Source: a virus. Taken from it: a stretch of DNA of 39,895 nt. Numbering within the stretch: position 1 is the stretch's first letter; every line of letters begins with the position of its first letter. A model generated the notes under the pieces. That model was given only the letters and a program-made list of their open reading frames with translations. It searched no databases and was not told the origin of the DNA. The stretch is taken from positions 1 to 39,895 of IMG/VR virus record IMGVR_UViG_3300020057_000078. One strand, given 5' to 3'. Positions 21,185-29,842 of this stretch are shown piece after piece. A program made the translations under genes and the position numbers.

Positions 21185-23928
21185 TTGCTTGGCCTGTATG
21201 GCTGAGGCTCAAATGTCATCCGGAACCCTAAGAATTCCCATTGTCCAGTAGTCGAGTTGTCAGACACTTTGTAGTTGAACGTGTTCCCGAACTTCCCGGA
21301 TGGAAGCAGCTTCTTATTCACGATCATTGTTTGTGTGGAGCTGGATAAGCCAACAGAGAACGAGGTGGAGGTGGTCGAAGTGTTTAGGGCATAGGCGACA
21401 GTTGCAGTCGCATTTTCCGTCTTTGTGAAATAACTGTCCAGTTGCTTATATTGATTCTCCATCCACGGATCTTGACCCGTGAAGTCCTTGGACTTCCAGT
21501 AAGAATTGATGGCGGTTCCATTGTCGGAGTTCTGTGTGCCGAACTTGAAGGCATTGCCGGCTGCGGTATCTCCAAAGTAAAGAGAGTTGTTCTGTACAGC
21601 AAACCCGCCCGTTCCAAAATTGTAAATAGACCAACCATCGTTAATCAAGTCATTTTTGAAAATGTAATTGTTCGTTGCTTGCCCTGCGCCATAAGCCACG
21701 GAGAACCAGATCGAATTGTCAAAGTAGATGCTGTAAGCCTGGTCAGAAGCAGAACCTTCAAACCAGTTCACTGAGAAATCATTTAACGTTGGAGTGGCTG
21801 TTGCTGTCGTTATTGCGAAGTCTGCCCTGACTTGGAAGTATGTTCCTGTTGATGCAGAGACAAGCCCACCACCGGCTTGAGAAACCCATGTTGGGGTTGC
21901 TGACAAAACAGTGAACACGCTCGTGGATGCACGCATGAAGTATGTATGAGATCCACCATTATTCTGGACGTTTGCACCAAACGTACTCCATTGGGCTAAA
22001 TTAGGAGCGTTTCTTACTGCTGAATAAAATGTTCCAGAGGATGAGGCAATCAGAGTTACATCATTAAGCGTTGTAAGAGGAAGTTCATTCCCAGAAACAG
22101 TGAAACTTGCCACGTACCGAGCATACCGGTTCGACTGCGTATTCGTCCCTGAACTTAAAGAGAGTGTTGTCCACGCACCTAAGGTAGATGTCGCATGTTG
22201 AATAATGAAAATAGGCGTTGAACTGTTGAGTGTCCACGATGCTTGTCCTTGGACAAGGGCTGTGTTGAATCCAGTATCGTAAACCTTTGAAGTATAGCTC
22301 CCTGCCGTGATTGTGCTTGACCCTCCGCTTACATTGTCAAAACTGCATGACTTCTGTGTCCCAAGAGTCCCGTTATTGCAGGAATAATAGTAGGAAACTG
22401 TTCCACTAAACATATAACTAGCCTTCGTTGTTGCCGTTGACATATATGTGCCAAAAAGCCCACCAGATAAACAATTATCTGAATATTGAAAGAAAACAAA
22501 TTTTACGCGTTTGCCAGTATTTGCTTCCGACGTAAATGTTTGTTCAGTCCAACCGCATGAATTATTTGTCGCTGTTGTTTGTTTTGTGTCTAAAATATTC
22601 CCATTAAAATCGACAATTTTTACACCATAAGCTGTATTGCACTCATTAAGGGCTGAATTACCTGCTCTTCCGGCACGTAAAAATTGGGAACCAGATTGCG
22701 GAGATAATGTGCAACCAGAATACGCTTCCGAAGTATCAAAAAAAGGCTGTGGGGATACACTTACATCAAAATTAGTCCCAATGGTACCCTCAAAACTTTG
22801 GTCTGTAATGGTCCCAGAGTTGTTTGTAGAAATCTGGATTGAAGATGAATTTATTGTGAGATTCACAATGGTTCCTGAGTTAAAAGAAGAAGAGTCTGTC
22901 TCAGTAACAGAGAAGCTAGACGGAACAATAGACCCAGAAAGAATTGCTGTACTTAATGAAACAGAGGGAGGGTTTGACGAAACTGCCCCTGCTGCGAAAT
23001 CGCTCTGACTCGTCTGTGTCCAGAGATTAGATACACGCTTTGTCGATGCCTGTGTCAGCGGGGTAATTTCGATAGATTCCTTCGTCAAAGCCGAACAGTC
23101 ATACTTCCAGATATTCCCATCCTGCCCACGAAACCAGACAGACCCACCAGGATCTAATGCGGATGTATTATCAAAAGTGCCTACGTTGTCCGAAACGATG
23201 TTGTTCTCAATGTTGAACTGGTCAGATCCATTGAGATAACCAAAAGACTGATCTTTCCACCAGAGAAGCTTTCCACAGCCCCATCGGATATGGGTGATCT
23301 TAGACCCCTGAGAAGCAATGACTTCGGAGAAAGGGCTCGTAACCTGAATACCATTAACGAAGTTTGTGAAGACTCCGGACTCTGAGAAATGAATCGTGTT
23401 TGGTGTTCCCGATACGCCAGCAACTACTATCCGCTCCGGCGTTGCCTCTACCATGGTCCCCAGCGGCGTGGAATACCACGTTCTTGTAGCCCCATCTGTT
23501 CTGAGATACATGTTTCGGCTGGATGTGACACAGTAGGCGTTGCCCTGCGTATCCGCACAGTCCCATGTCGTATTCAGCGTTGCGGATGAAACGAGCTGAA
23601 CCGGCGTCGCATCAGCAGTAATGCCATAAAGAGAAGTGCTGGAACCCCAGACTTGAACGTCATTGCCGGAAGAGTCGAAAAAGTGCGCTCCCCCGCGTAT
23701 ACTTTGGCCTGTTGCCAAAGCCTTGTAGAGCCCGTATCCAGGCCGTTTTTTGACTGACTTGCCACCCGGTGTTACGTCAACGTTAAGAAGATCCTGCGCC
23801 TGATTCGGATCAATAACCAGACTGGATTCATTATTATTAATGAGTTTAAACGATTGAACCTGTACGTTCTCTGAAAAGCAGAACGTGGATAACAGGACCA
23901 TCAGTAGTGAGAGTTTATTTCGCAACAT
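21181..23928 (-). CDS. Tail nozzle/tubular protein B-like with signal peptide (915 aa)
   Basis: Start ATG at 23928 (14-base overlap with the adaptor gene) gives residues 1-19 as a signal peptide (LSLLMVLLSTFCFS). The following 'DPNQAQDLLNVDVTPGGKSV' and KKRPGY are the hallmark N-terminal block of phage nozzle/tail tubular B or stabilisation proteins, with beta-propeller-like strands to about 310. A long Ser/Thr/Asn-rich middle (about 330-690) resembles inserted carbohydrate-binding or fibre domains, then propeller-like repeats return. Larger than T7 gp12 (about 790). Confidence 0.6.
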   Translation of the reverse strand: MLRNKLSLLMVLLSTFCFSENVQVQSFKLINNNESSLVIDPNQAQDLLNVDVTPGGKSVKKRPGYGLYKALATGQSIRGGAHFFDSSGNDVQVWGSSTSLYGITADATPVQLVSSATLNTTWDCADTQGNAYCVTSSRNMYLRTDGATRTWYSTPLGTMVEATPERIVVAGVSGTPNTIHFSESGVFTNFVNGIQVTSPFSEVIASQGSKITHIRWGCGKLLWWKDQSFGYLNGSDQFNIENNIVSDNVGTFDNTSALDPGGSVWFRGQDGNIWKYDCSALTKESIEITPLTQASTKRVSNLWTQTSQSDFAAGAVSSNPPSVSLSTAILSGSIVPSSFSVTETDSSSFNSGTIVNLTINSSSIQISTNNSGTITDQSFEGTIGTNFDVSVSPQPFFDTSEAYSGCTLSPQSGSQFLRAGRAGNSALNECNTAYGVKIVDFNGNILDTKQTTATNNSCGWTEQTFTSEANTGKRVKFVFFQYSDNCLSGGLFGTYMSTATTKASYMFSGTVSYYYSCNNGTLGTQKSCSFDNVSGGSSTITAGSYTSKVYDTGFNTALVQGQASWTLNSSTPIFIIQHATSTLGAWTTLSLSSGTNTQSNRYARYVASFTVSGNELPLTTLNDVTLIASSSGTFYSAVRNAPNLAQWSTFGANVQNNGGSHTYFMRASTSVFTVLSATPTWVSQAGGGLVSASTGTYFQVRADFAITTATATPTLNDFSVNWFEGSASDQAYSIYFDNSIWFSVAYGAGQATNNYIFKNDLINDGWSIYNFGTGGFAVQNNSLYFGDTAAGNAFKFGTQNSDNGTAINSYWKSKDFTGQDPWMENQYKQLDSYFTKTENATATVAYALNTSTTSTSFSVGLSSSTQTMIVNKKLLPSGKFGNTFNYKVSDNSTTGQWEFLGFRMTFEPQPYRPSN

Positions 23929-24622
23929 GGATATACCCACTGTTCCAATACCGCCCACCTGATAAACGTTTTGGTTCTGCTGCCTCTAGTGCCTTAAAGG
24001 TTTGGATAACCTGGTCCAGAACCCCGTTGGCAATGTTTTTGTAATCTTCCGACTTCTTCGCATTGGCTGTGCTTGGATCTCGGAGCAAAAGTCGCGCCGC
24101 AGCGTCATAAGCCAATCCATAGTCATACGGCGTTGTTAGGAAACTGGAAGATCCCGCATACCACTGAAAAGGCCTGTCAGTCGAGGCGGACATGGGGATA
24201 TGGGCTGTAATTGTTTCGTAAACGAGAGACTTCCCTGCGTCGGCAGAAGTGGGCGTGGGGTACAAATAGATGCGTTCCACGCCATAGGAAACGTCGATAT
24301 AGTAGATAGTCGGCGTCCCTGTATGTGCCGACCAGTTAGTTCCTGTGTAGAGATCCATCCAGGCTTTGCTTCTTTTTTTTAATGGTAGGGAATCCAGCGT
24401 AACCCGATCATACGCCAGCACAATATTGGTCGTAGTCAGACCAAAATAATTACTTCCGTCAGCAATTACCGAACTAGTTGTTAATTTAAGAATCTTTGCT
24501 GAAAGATTCCATTTGGTCTGGCTATTCCCAAGTTCTGCGTTAATGTCAGACAAAGAGTACCTGTCATAATTAGGATCATTGGTTAACGCGCCAACCTGGG
24601 CTTGAAGTTCTGATAAAGTCAT
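23915..24622 (-). CDS. Head-tail adaptor, tail tubular protein A-like (235 aa)
   Basis: Helical N-terminus (SELQAQVGALTNDPNYDRYSL), a beta-rich centre with 'YYIDVSYGVERIYLYPTP' near 120-140, then 'YDYGLAYDAAARLLLRDPS' helices. This is the pattern of T7 gp11/P22 gp4-type adaptors that ring the portal. The nozzle gene follows, as in other podoviruses. GAGGTGG ribosome site. Confidence 0.6.
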   Translation of the reverse strand: MTLSELQAQVGALTNDPNYDRYSLSDINAELGNSQTKWNLSAKILKLTTSSVIADGSNYFGLTTTNIVLAYDRVTLDSLPLKKRSKAWMDLYTGTNWSAHTGTPTIYYIDVSYGVERIYLYPTPTSADAGKSLVYETITAHIPMSASTDRPFQWYAGSSSFLTTPYDYGLAYDAAARLLLRDPSTANAKKSEDYKNIANGVLDQVIQTFKALEAAEPKRLSGGRYWNSGYIHVAK

Positions 24623-25839
24623 ATAAGCACCACCTCTTCATCCAGCGCATCTTGGGGAACCGACACATTCGCCAGTTTCTTTAAGAGCCGGAGATATTTT
24701 GGAGCGTTCTTCTGAACGTTAAAATCTTTCTTAACGCGCTTGTAGGCGTTATTCCCGATTGTTTCGCGTCGGGCTTGATCTTTAATAAGGCCAACCAAAG
24801 AGGCGTACCACTCACCCAAGTTTTCTGCCTGAACGAGACAACCGTCGTTCCCATTCCTGATGGTGTGCGTGTAATGCCCCACATCCGAGGCAACAGTCGG
24901 GATCTTTAAGGCTGAGTATTCGAGCCATCGGAGGTTTGACTTTGAACGGTTGAAATTACAGTCGACGAGTGGCGCGATTCCAATATCGAAACCAAAAGAA
25001 GCTGCAAACTTGGCGTAACGGTTAATAGATACGGAATTGTCCGAATAATGAACATTCTTAAGTCCTTCAAATGGGTAGTCCCGCTTCAATGCTTCACAAG
25101 AGGATTTAAGAGCAGAATTGACGAGGCAAAGCGTCACGCTTGGATACTGGAATAAGATCTCGCGCAATGCGGGAGCGACCATCATCAAATCGTTAAAGTG
25201 AGATCTCCCGCCAATCCAGCCAATCCGAGTTCCCCGGTGCTTTCGTACTGCAACAGTATCCCAACCAACAAACTTGCGATCCCCTTTAAAGTCTATGGAG
25301 TTTTCAATCAGGTAAATGTTGTCATTCATCTCTGCGTAGGTTTGCGCTAGATGAGGGGTTGTCACCATGACTGCATCGGCGTTTCGCAATGAGTCCATCC
25401 CCATGCGCCGATAAGGGCTACCGTTACGGAACGAGTGATAGGCTTCGTTCCAAGGTGGAACGTCTACGTAGTTGTCGTCCATTTCGATGATGAATGGCTT
25501 CTGATGTTTGTGCTGCATCTCTAAAAAGAATTCAAAGGACCAGTCATAGCTCATGGGATGCCAGATGACGATATCTGCCCACTCACAAGCCTGGTCGATC
25601 CTAAATCGGATGTACTGCCCTTCGGTCAAGCCTTCCGCCCTTGACGACGGATGCACGGACTTGAAATCTTCCTGCCAAGTCTGAAGTGTGGAGGGGTCGC
25701 TGTCATAGCGAAACCACATAAGGGCGACTTCTATTCCTTTGTATTTCCGCATCTCAAATGCCCATGCGGCCATGCGGTAATAATTAACCCCGTCCATTAG
25801 TGACGGGATCATGGCAACCTTAAGCTTAGGCTTCGACAA
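24619..25839 (-). CDS. GT-B glycosyltransferase, GT4-like (406 aa)
   Basis: A TTG at 25839 is taken as start because it gives a full first strand (KLKVAMIPSLMDGVNYYR). Two Rossmann halves: N-terminal with 'DIVIWHPMSYDW' and 'PFIIEMDD', C-terminal with 'RIGWIGGRSH' and a donor-binding 'FDIGIAPLVDCNFNRSKSNLRWLEYSALKIPTVAS' order near 270-315 (Glu in 'LEYSALKIP'). These features are typical of retaining GT4 enzymes that use nucleotide sugars. Overlaps its neighbours by 14 and 4 bases, so co-translated with the other sugar genes and the adaptor. Confidence 0.75.
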   Translation of the reverse strand: MSKPKLKVAMIPSLMDGVNYYRMAAWAFEMRKYKGIEVALMWFRYDSDPSTLQTWQEDFKSVHPSSRAEGLTEGQYIRFRIDQACEWADIVIWHPMSYDWSFEFFLEMQHKHQKPFIIEMDDNYVDVPPWNEAYHSFRNGSPYRRMGMDSLRNADAVMVTTPHLAQTYAEMNDNIYLIENSIDFKGDRKFVGWDTVAVRKHRGTRIGWIGGRSHFNDLMMVAPALREILFQYPSVTLCLVNSALKSSCEALKRDYPFEGLKNVHYSDNSVSINRYAKFAASFGFDIGIAPLVDCNFNRSKSNLRWLEYSALKIPTVASDVGHYTHTIRNGNDGCLVQAENLGEWYASLVGLIKDQARRETIGNNAYKRVKKDFNVQKNAPKYLRLLKKLANVSVPQDALDEEVVLI

Positions 25840-26518
25840 GGTAAGTTTCCTTCATCTTATTCACTTCATTCTGATCCCTTGTTGCCATCGTGTTATCGTC
25901 TGTTAAACGGTAATAGCTCAAAGCATTCCGCACGTTCTTAATTTTGTAGCCAGCGCGGTACGCATCCCACTGGAATTTCCAGTCATCCAAACCAAGACGG
26001 CTCCACTCGCCTTCGCTGTATTTGATCTCGTTCGCCAGCTTCTTTGTGTAGGCCATGGTTGAGTGACAAATAAAGTTCAATTTCTTTTCTTTGGAAACCT
26101 CAGGATCAAACGGGCTTGAAACAATCTTCTGGATTGTGTTGCCCATCGAGTCCACAGTAAAGAACGAGCCATACATAAGATCCGGTTTCTTTAGTTGGAA
26201 GGTCGCGATCGTATCGTTCACGCGGGTGCGAGCAGCCATGTCATCCGCATCGAGGACCAGAATCAGGTCAGACTGTGCAGCTTCATTGCCAAAATTACGA
26301 GCCGCAGAGCGTCCACGGTTTTCTGTGTGGTAAACACGGATTCGTTTGTCTTCCTTTTCATGGAAATCCAGGATGTCTTTGGTCGAATCCGTAGAGCCAT
26401 CATTGACCACGATAATCTCAATTGTCTTAACCGTCTGATTCCGGCAGGAATAGAGAGCTTTGGAAATCCATCGGTCGGCGTTATATGCGGGAATTACAAA
26501 AGAGGCACGAGGCGTCAT
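25826..26518 (-). CDS. GT2 family glycosyltransferase (230 aa)
   Basis: Classic GT-A/GT2 features: FVIPAYN at residues 7-13, V-N-D-G-S-T-D at 38-44, R-G-R-S-A-A-R-N near 68-75, and the metal-binding L-D-A-D-D at 89-93. A later D-D-W near 177-180 may hold the catalytic base. Inverting transfer from a nucleotide sugar, in the cytoplasm. No membrane segments, so soluble. Coupled by ATGA to the neighbours. Confidence 0.8.
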   Translation of the reverse strand: MTPRASFVIPAYNADRWISKALYSCRNQTVKTIEIIVVNDGSTDSTKDILDFHEKEDKRIRVYHTENRGRSAARNFGNEAAQSDLILVLDADDMAARTRVNDTIATFQLKKPDLMYGSFFTVDSMGNTIQKIVSSPFDPEVSKEKKLNFICHSTMAYTKKLANEIKYSEGEWSRLGLDDWKFQWDAYRAGYKIKNVRNALSYYRLTDDNTMATRDQNEVNKMKETYLVEA

Positions 26519-27978
26519 TGGACCACCTCTAGGACGGGTTTCATGTACGCCAATAACCCATTCTTAAACTGATCGGGATCGGCCAGTGCCGTGTAATAAG
26601 CCTGCGCCTCCATGTTGAAAGGCTTGTCTTTGATCTCTCTGATTTTATCGTAAAGAGCCCTCTTAAACTTCTCCCACGTTTCCTCAGGATCAATGAACCC
26701 GCAGTAAGGAGCCTGAATATTAGAGATCACGTTACGCCCGTTAACCAGGGCTACGAGCATGGCGTTATCTACCGTCGCAAACTGGTAGAAGGACATAAAG
26801 CATGAGAAGTCTGAGACCTTGGATGAGTTAAACAAGAATTTGATGTGGGGAAGGTCAATCGTTAACTCTTTCAAGAGCTTCGCGTAGGCTTCGTCAGTGG
26901 CAACGAGGACCGTGAATTCCTTCGGTAGCTTTGTGCTGACCTTGGTTAGATCGGCTTTGGATAGTGGCAGCGGCATGACCAGTGCAGTAATCCCCAACTC
27001 TTCCAGCTTCTTCTTCTCGTAATCCGTGTTGCAGATATTGGTGACGCCTTTGGCTATCCGAATCGTCTCCATGACCACGTTGTATTTGGCTTCTGCAAGT
27101 CCAGCGATTTCACCCGGCAACCAGTACTGAATCTTGACCGTCTCCTCTGAGATACCGTCAAACCGGCTCATAAACCCGTAGCCCAGGTTTACGATCATCT
27201 TGTAAACGGTCGGAGTGTGGCCGGTTGACTTAATGACATCGGCATCAAGGATTTGGGCTAAGTGGACCGCCCGTTGTCGGTAGCTCTGGGAGAAAACCCC
27301 AATATGGCGGTCGTCGATCCCATGCTTCTTGCGAATAGTAGAAATCGTATTATCGCGGTTCTCGTTGCTCCATTTGTCCCCAGAGATACCGGAACGGGGT
27401 GTGTCAGTAACGAAACCAGGCCCTTCAATCCACGCCCCTTTGCATCCCTGTTCTACGGCAGTCAGCCAGTAATCCCAATCCTGTCCAGCTTCCAGCGATT
27501 CATCCCATTTAGGAGCTTTCTCCCGCTTGATGGGCGACATGGACGAAATGTAGTTTCCGCATTGGAGGCTGTAGGCATCAAAGGATTCAGCATCAAAAGT
27601 GCCCAATCCTTCTCCCATTTCGTAGCCGGTATAGACAAAATCGACATCCGGAAGAGCTTCAAATTCTTGGAGCCAGCGTTTCGCCATCTCGGGCTTGGCG
27701 TAACAATCAGCGTCCCAGCAGGCAACATACTTGCCAATGGCCAAAGAGATCCCGTAATTCCGCGCTTTCGGAGCCCCACCATGTTCGATTACATAGCACT
27801 GGACTTTCGGAAAACGACTGGCAATTTTTTCCAGGTCAATATCAGGTCCATCAAATACGGCGATCACTTCAATATCCTTAAAAGACATATCGAAGAGACT
27901 TTTCAAACACCGCCCAAAGACTTCTGGAGGTTTTTTATAGACCGGAATAACGAAGGAAAATACGGGTTCTTTAGGCAT
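26515..27978 (-). CDS. Two-part glycosyltransferase: GT2 plus GT-B-like C-terminus (487 aa)
   Basis: Residues 1-235 are a GT2 domain: FVIPVYK at 9-15, V-F-D-G-P near 41-45, W-D-A-D at 88-91 as DxD, and E-A-G-Q-D-W-D-Y-W near 163-171 as catalytic region. Residues about 240-480 resemble a GT-B half-domain ('HLAQILDADVIKS', 'ITALVMPLPLSKADL') without an obvious donor motif. It could add two sugars or use the second part to hold the acceptor. Ribosome site GGAG seven bases upstream. Confidence 0.7.
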   Translation of the reverse strand: MPKEPVFSFVIPVYKKPPEVFGRCLKSLFDMSFKDIEVIAVFDGPDIDLEKIASRFPKVQCYVIEHGGAPKARNYGISLAIGKYVACWDADCYAKPEMAKRWLQEFEALPDVDFVYTGYEMGEGLGTFDAESFDAYSLQCGNYISSMSPIKREKAPKWDESLEAGQDWDYWLTAVEQGCKGAWIEGPGFVTDTPRSGISGDKWSNENRDNTISTIRKKHGIDDRHIGVFSQSYRQRAVHLAQILDADVIKSTGHTPTVYKMIVNLGYGFMSRFDGISEETVKIQYWLPGEIAGLAEAKYNVVMETIRIAKGVTNICNTDYEKKKLEELGITALVMPLPLSKADLTKVSTKLPKEFTVLVATDEAYAKLLKELTIDLPHIKFLFNSSKVSDFSCFMSFYQFATVDNAMLVALVNGRNVISNIQAPYCGFIDPEETWEKFKRALYDKIREIKDKPFNMEAQAYYTALADPDQFKNGLLAYMKPVLEVVQ

Positions 27979-27989
27979 GCTGTTCTCCG

Positions 27990-28418
27990 TTACTTTTTAT
28001 ACGTATCGTGATGCGCCGATTTATGAGCATCTTTTGCAGACTGAGCATCTTTCTTCTGATTGGCTTTTTCATACTTTTCAGCTCGGTGATCCTGGCTGAC
28101 TAAGCGAACAGGCTTTTCACCATCTGCCTTCGAATACCAACCCTTTTCGGTTTCATCCCAAAAGATTCTCTTCTGAATCATGTTGATAATCTCGGGGGGA
28201 AGCTTCGGATTATCTTCAATGATTTCAATCATGTAGTCGGCCACCTTTTCAGAAGTCGTTCCGACAGGGAATTCGACCTCGAAACGATTTGTGTGTTCAC
28301 CGTCAAACACTTCAATTGCTAAGAACAACTGCTTCCCGTCGCTGTTTCCGCCAACCAATCCAACACTCATCGCCTTCAGTTTGTCGTACTCCTTGTTTCC
28401 TGTGATGTGTTCAACCAT
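27990..28418 (-). CDS. Unknown protein within the sugar gene cluster (142 aa)
   Basis: Begins with a mixed alpha/beta part (LFLAIEVFDGEHTNRFEVEFPVG, about residues 31-53) and ends in a disordered Lys/Asp/His-rich tail (about 112-142). GGAGG upstream; its start overlaps the stop of the GT gene before it. The tail may be a scaffold-like or capsid-binding region; possibly a partner of the glycosyltransferases or the glycan acceptor. No family recognised. Confidence 0.5.
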   Translation of the reverse strand: MVEHITGNKEYDKLKAMSVGLVGGNSDGKQLFLAIEVFDGEHTNRFEVEFPVGTTSEKVADYMIEIIEDNPKLPPEIINMIQKRIFWDETEKGWYSKADGEKPVRLVSQDHRAEKYEKANQKKDAQSAKDAHKSAHHDTYKK

Positions 28419-29247
28419 TTACAGCCTCCTTAACTTTACTGAACGACTCAAATTCATCTCGGTACTTTTCAAAGACAGCGGGGATTGGTTCTTGGGACTC
28501 TTCAAATTTGAATACGCCAAAACGTGTACTAGAGGATTCCAGGGTGACACGTGGGTGCTGGAAAGCTGCCTCTTCAATGGCGTCTGCGGATTCGTAAGGG
28601 TCCAAAGTTTTAAGGCAATGCTTCATCTTTTCCAGCCGCCGCTTGTATGGTTTGTTCTCGCAATAGTGGTTAACGGTCAGCCCCGAATCCGAAACAACAA
28701 ATGGATATTTAGAAAACTCCGTACCGTAGTGCTTGTAGCTCTTGCCGGTAATGTCGGAGTGGTAAAAGTCCTCATTCTGTGAACCGTATGCGCCGTAATA
28801 GTGGACTCCAAACGCCCGAGCGCTGATGTTCTTCCACCGATTAGCCCGACCCTTTGTAATCACGGTCTGCATGTCACCAGAGAAACTTTTCATCCCAACT
28901 GTCCAGGCCATAGGGCCTGGCTTAATCTCAGAGATCAATTCAGGGTTCGTGATAATCATGTCCGGGTGGAGAAACATGACCGCATCCCCATCAGCCTTCG
29001 CAATACAGTCATCAAAAGACTGGTTGTATGGCTTCATGTCCAGCGGGTGAAAGTTTGGCGTTTCCAAAATGATGAGCTTTTCATGTGCGTAATTTTGTTT
29101 CACGTGGATCAATAATTCCCGCGTTCCATCGTCAGACTTTTCGTCCAGCGCATAGATGAACTGGTGCATATGTTCAAGGCTTGCCATGATCGAATAACCG
29201 ATCCACTCGACCTCGTTTAAAACTGGCGTAACCGCGCTAATTCTCAA
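28411..29247 (-). CDS. GT2-like glycosyltransferase (278 aa)
   Basis: TTG start at 29247 in a TTGA overlap. VTPVLNE at residues 6-12, L-D-E-K-S-D-D-G-T at 34-42, and L-H-P-D at 93-96 stand for the nucleotide- and metal-binding motifs of GT2; the DxD is changed to H-P-D. The C-terminal third is helical. It precedes the unknown gene at 27990 and follows the methyltransferase. Confidence 0.65.
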   Translation of the reverse strand: MRISAVTPVLNEVEWIGYSIMASLEHMHQFIYALDEKSDDGTRELLIHVKQNYAHEKLIILETPNFHPLDMKPYNQSFDDCIAKADGDAVMFLHPDMIITNPELISEIKPGPMAWTVGMKSFSGDMQTVITKGRANRWKNISARAFGVHYYGAYGSQNEDFYHSDITGKSYKHYGTEFSKYPFVVSDSGLTVNHYCENKPYKRRLEKMKHCLKTLDPYESADAIEEAAFQHPRVTLESSSTRFGVFKFEESQEPIPAVFEKYRDEFESFSKVKEAVNG

Positions 29248-29792
29248 TTGGTAGCCTCAACATGGACAAAAATTAAAGAACCCGTTACCGTATCAACCAA
29301 TTTCGAGCAATTCTTTAGACCGTAGGGCATTTCCTGTATTCTTTTAATGTCTGAAAATCCTGCTTCATAACAGGCTTTCGCCAGAGATGCGAAGGTAAAA
29401 CTGGTGTAGTGATAGGCCAAGTCATACCCCTGATCGCCATAAAGCAGATTCCGCACAAAATCAACCATCCCATGGCTCTTGTATAGATTCACCATCTTGT
29501 CGAAATCAGGAACGGAGACGTAACACTTTCCACCGTTCTTAAGGACCCTTCGCCATTCCTTCAGGACATCGACAGTCTTGGTATGCGAAAAATGCTCCAA
29601 AATATGACTGGCATAGATCTCTCGCGCGCTGGACGACGCAACGCTTTTTAAGTCGGAGGCATCTTCCACTATGTCGGTGTCAGGGCCTACTCTTAGATCC
29701 ACATTGAGAAATCCTGGAATACGGGCACTTTTAGACCCATGCCCCGTGCTTCCGATATGGAGTTTCAATTCTTTTTCAATCGTTTGCGTCAT
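29244..29792 (-). CDS. Class I SAM-dependent methyltransferase (182 aa)
   Basis: ATG at 29792 chosen; a GTG at 29819 lies inside a strong hairpin. Motif I L-H-I-G-S-T-G-H-G-S (11-20), acidic D-L-R after strand 2 (32-34), 'YASHILEHF' (60-68), 'EWRRVLKNGGKCYVSVPD' near 79-94: the Methyltransf_11-type order used by glycan- and lipopolysaccharide-modifying enzymes. It could cap the sugar made by the adjacent glycosyltransferases. Directly downstream of the capsid gene. Confidence 0.7.
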   Translation of the reverse strand: MTQTIEKELKLHIGSTGHGSKSARIPGFLNVDLRVGPDTDIVEDASDLKSVASSSAREIYASHILEHFSHTKTVDVLKEWRRVLKNGGKCYVSVPDFDKMVNLYKSHGMVDFVRNLLYGDQGYDLAYHYTSFTFASLAKACYEAGFSDIKRIQEMPYGLKNCSKLVDTVTGSLIFVHVEATN

Positions 29793-29800
29793 AAAGTGTG

Positions 29801-29823
29801 CCGGGTGGATTTTCGCCACCCGG
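29801..29823 (-). terminator. Stem-loop just after the capsid gene
   Basis: On the leftward strand CCGGGTGG and CCACCCGG pair over eight bases around CGAAAAT, 20 bases past the capsid stop. No T-run follows, so rather an mRNA-stability or partial-termination element that lets capsid mRNA exceed the sugar genes. Confidence 0.5.
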
Positions 29824-29842
29824 ACTTTGGAGCTAGTAGTTT

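Noticed and set aside
27262-28011. 249-codon forward frame opposite the two-part glycosyltransferase
   Set aside because: The reverse frame has clear GT2 motifs and couples to its neighbours; the forward frame has none and stands alone.
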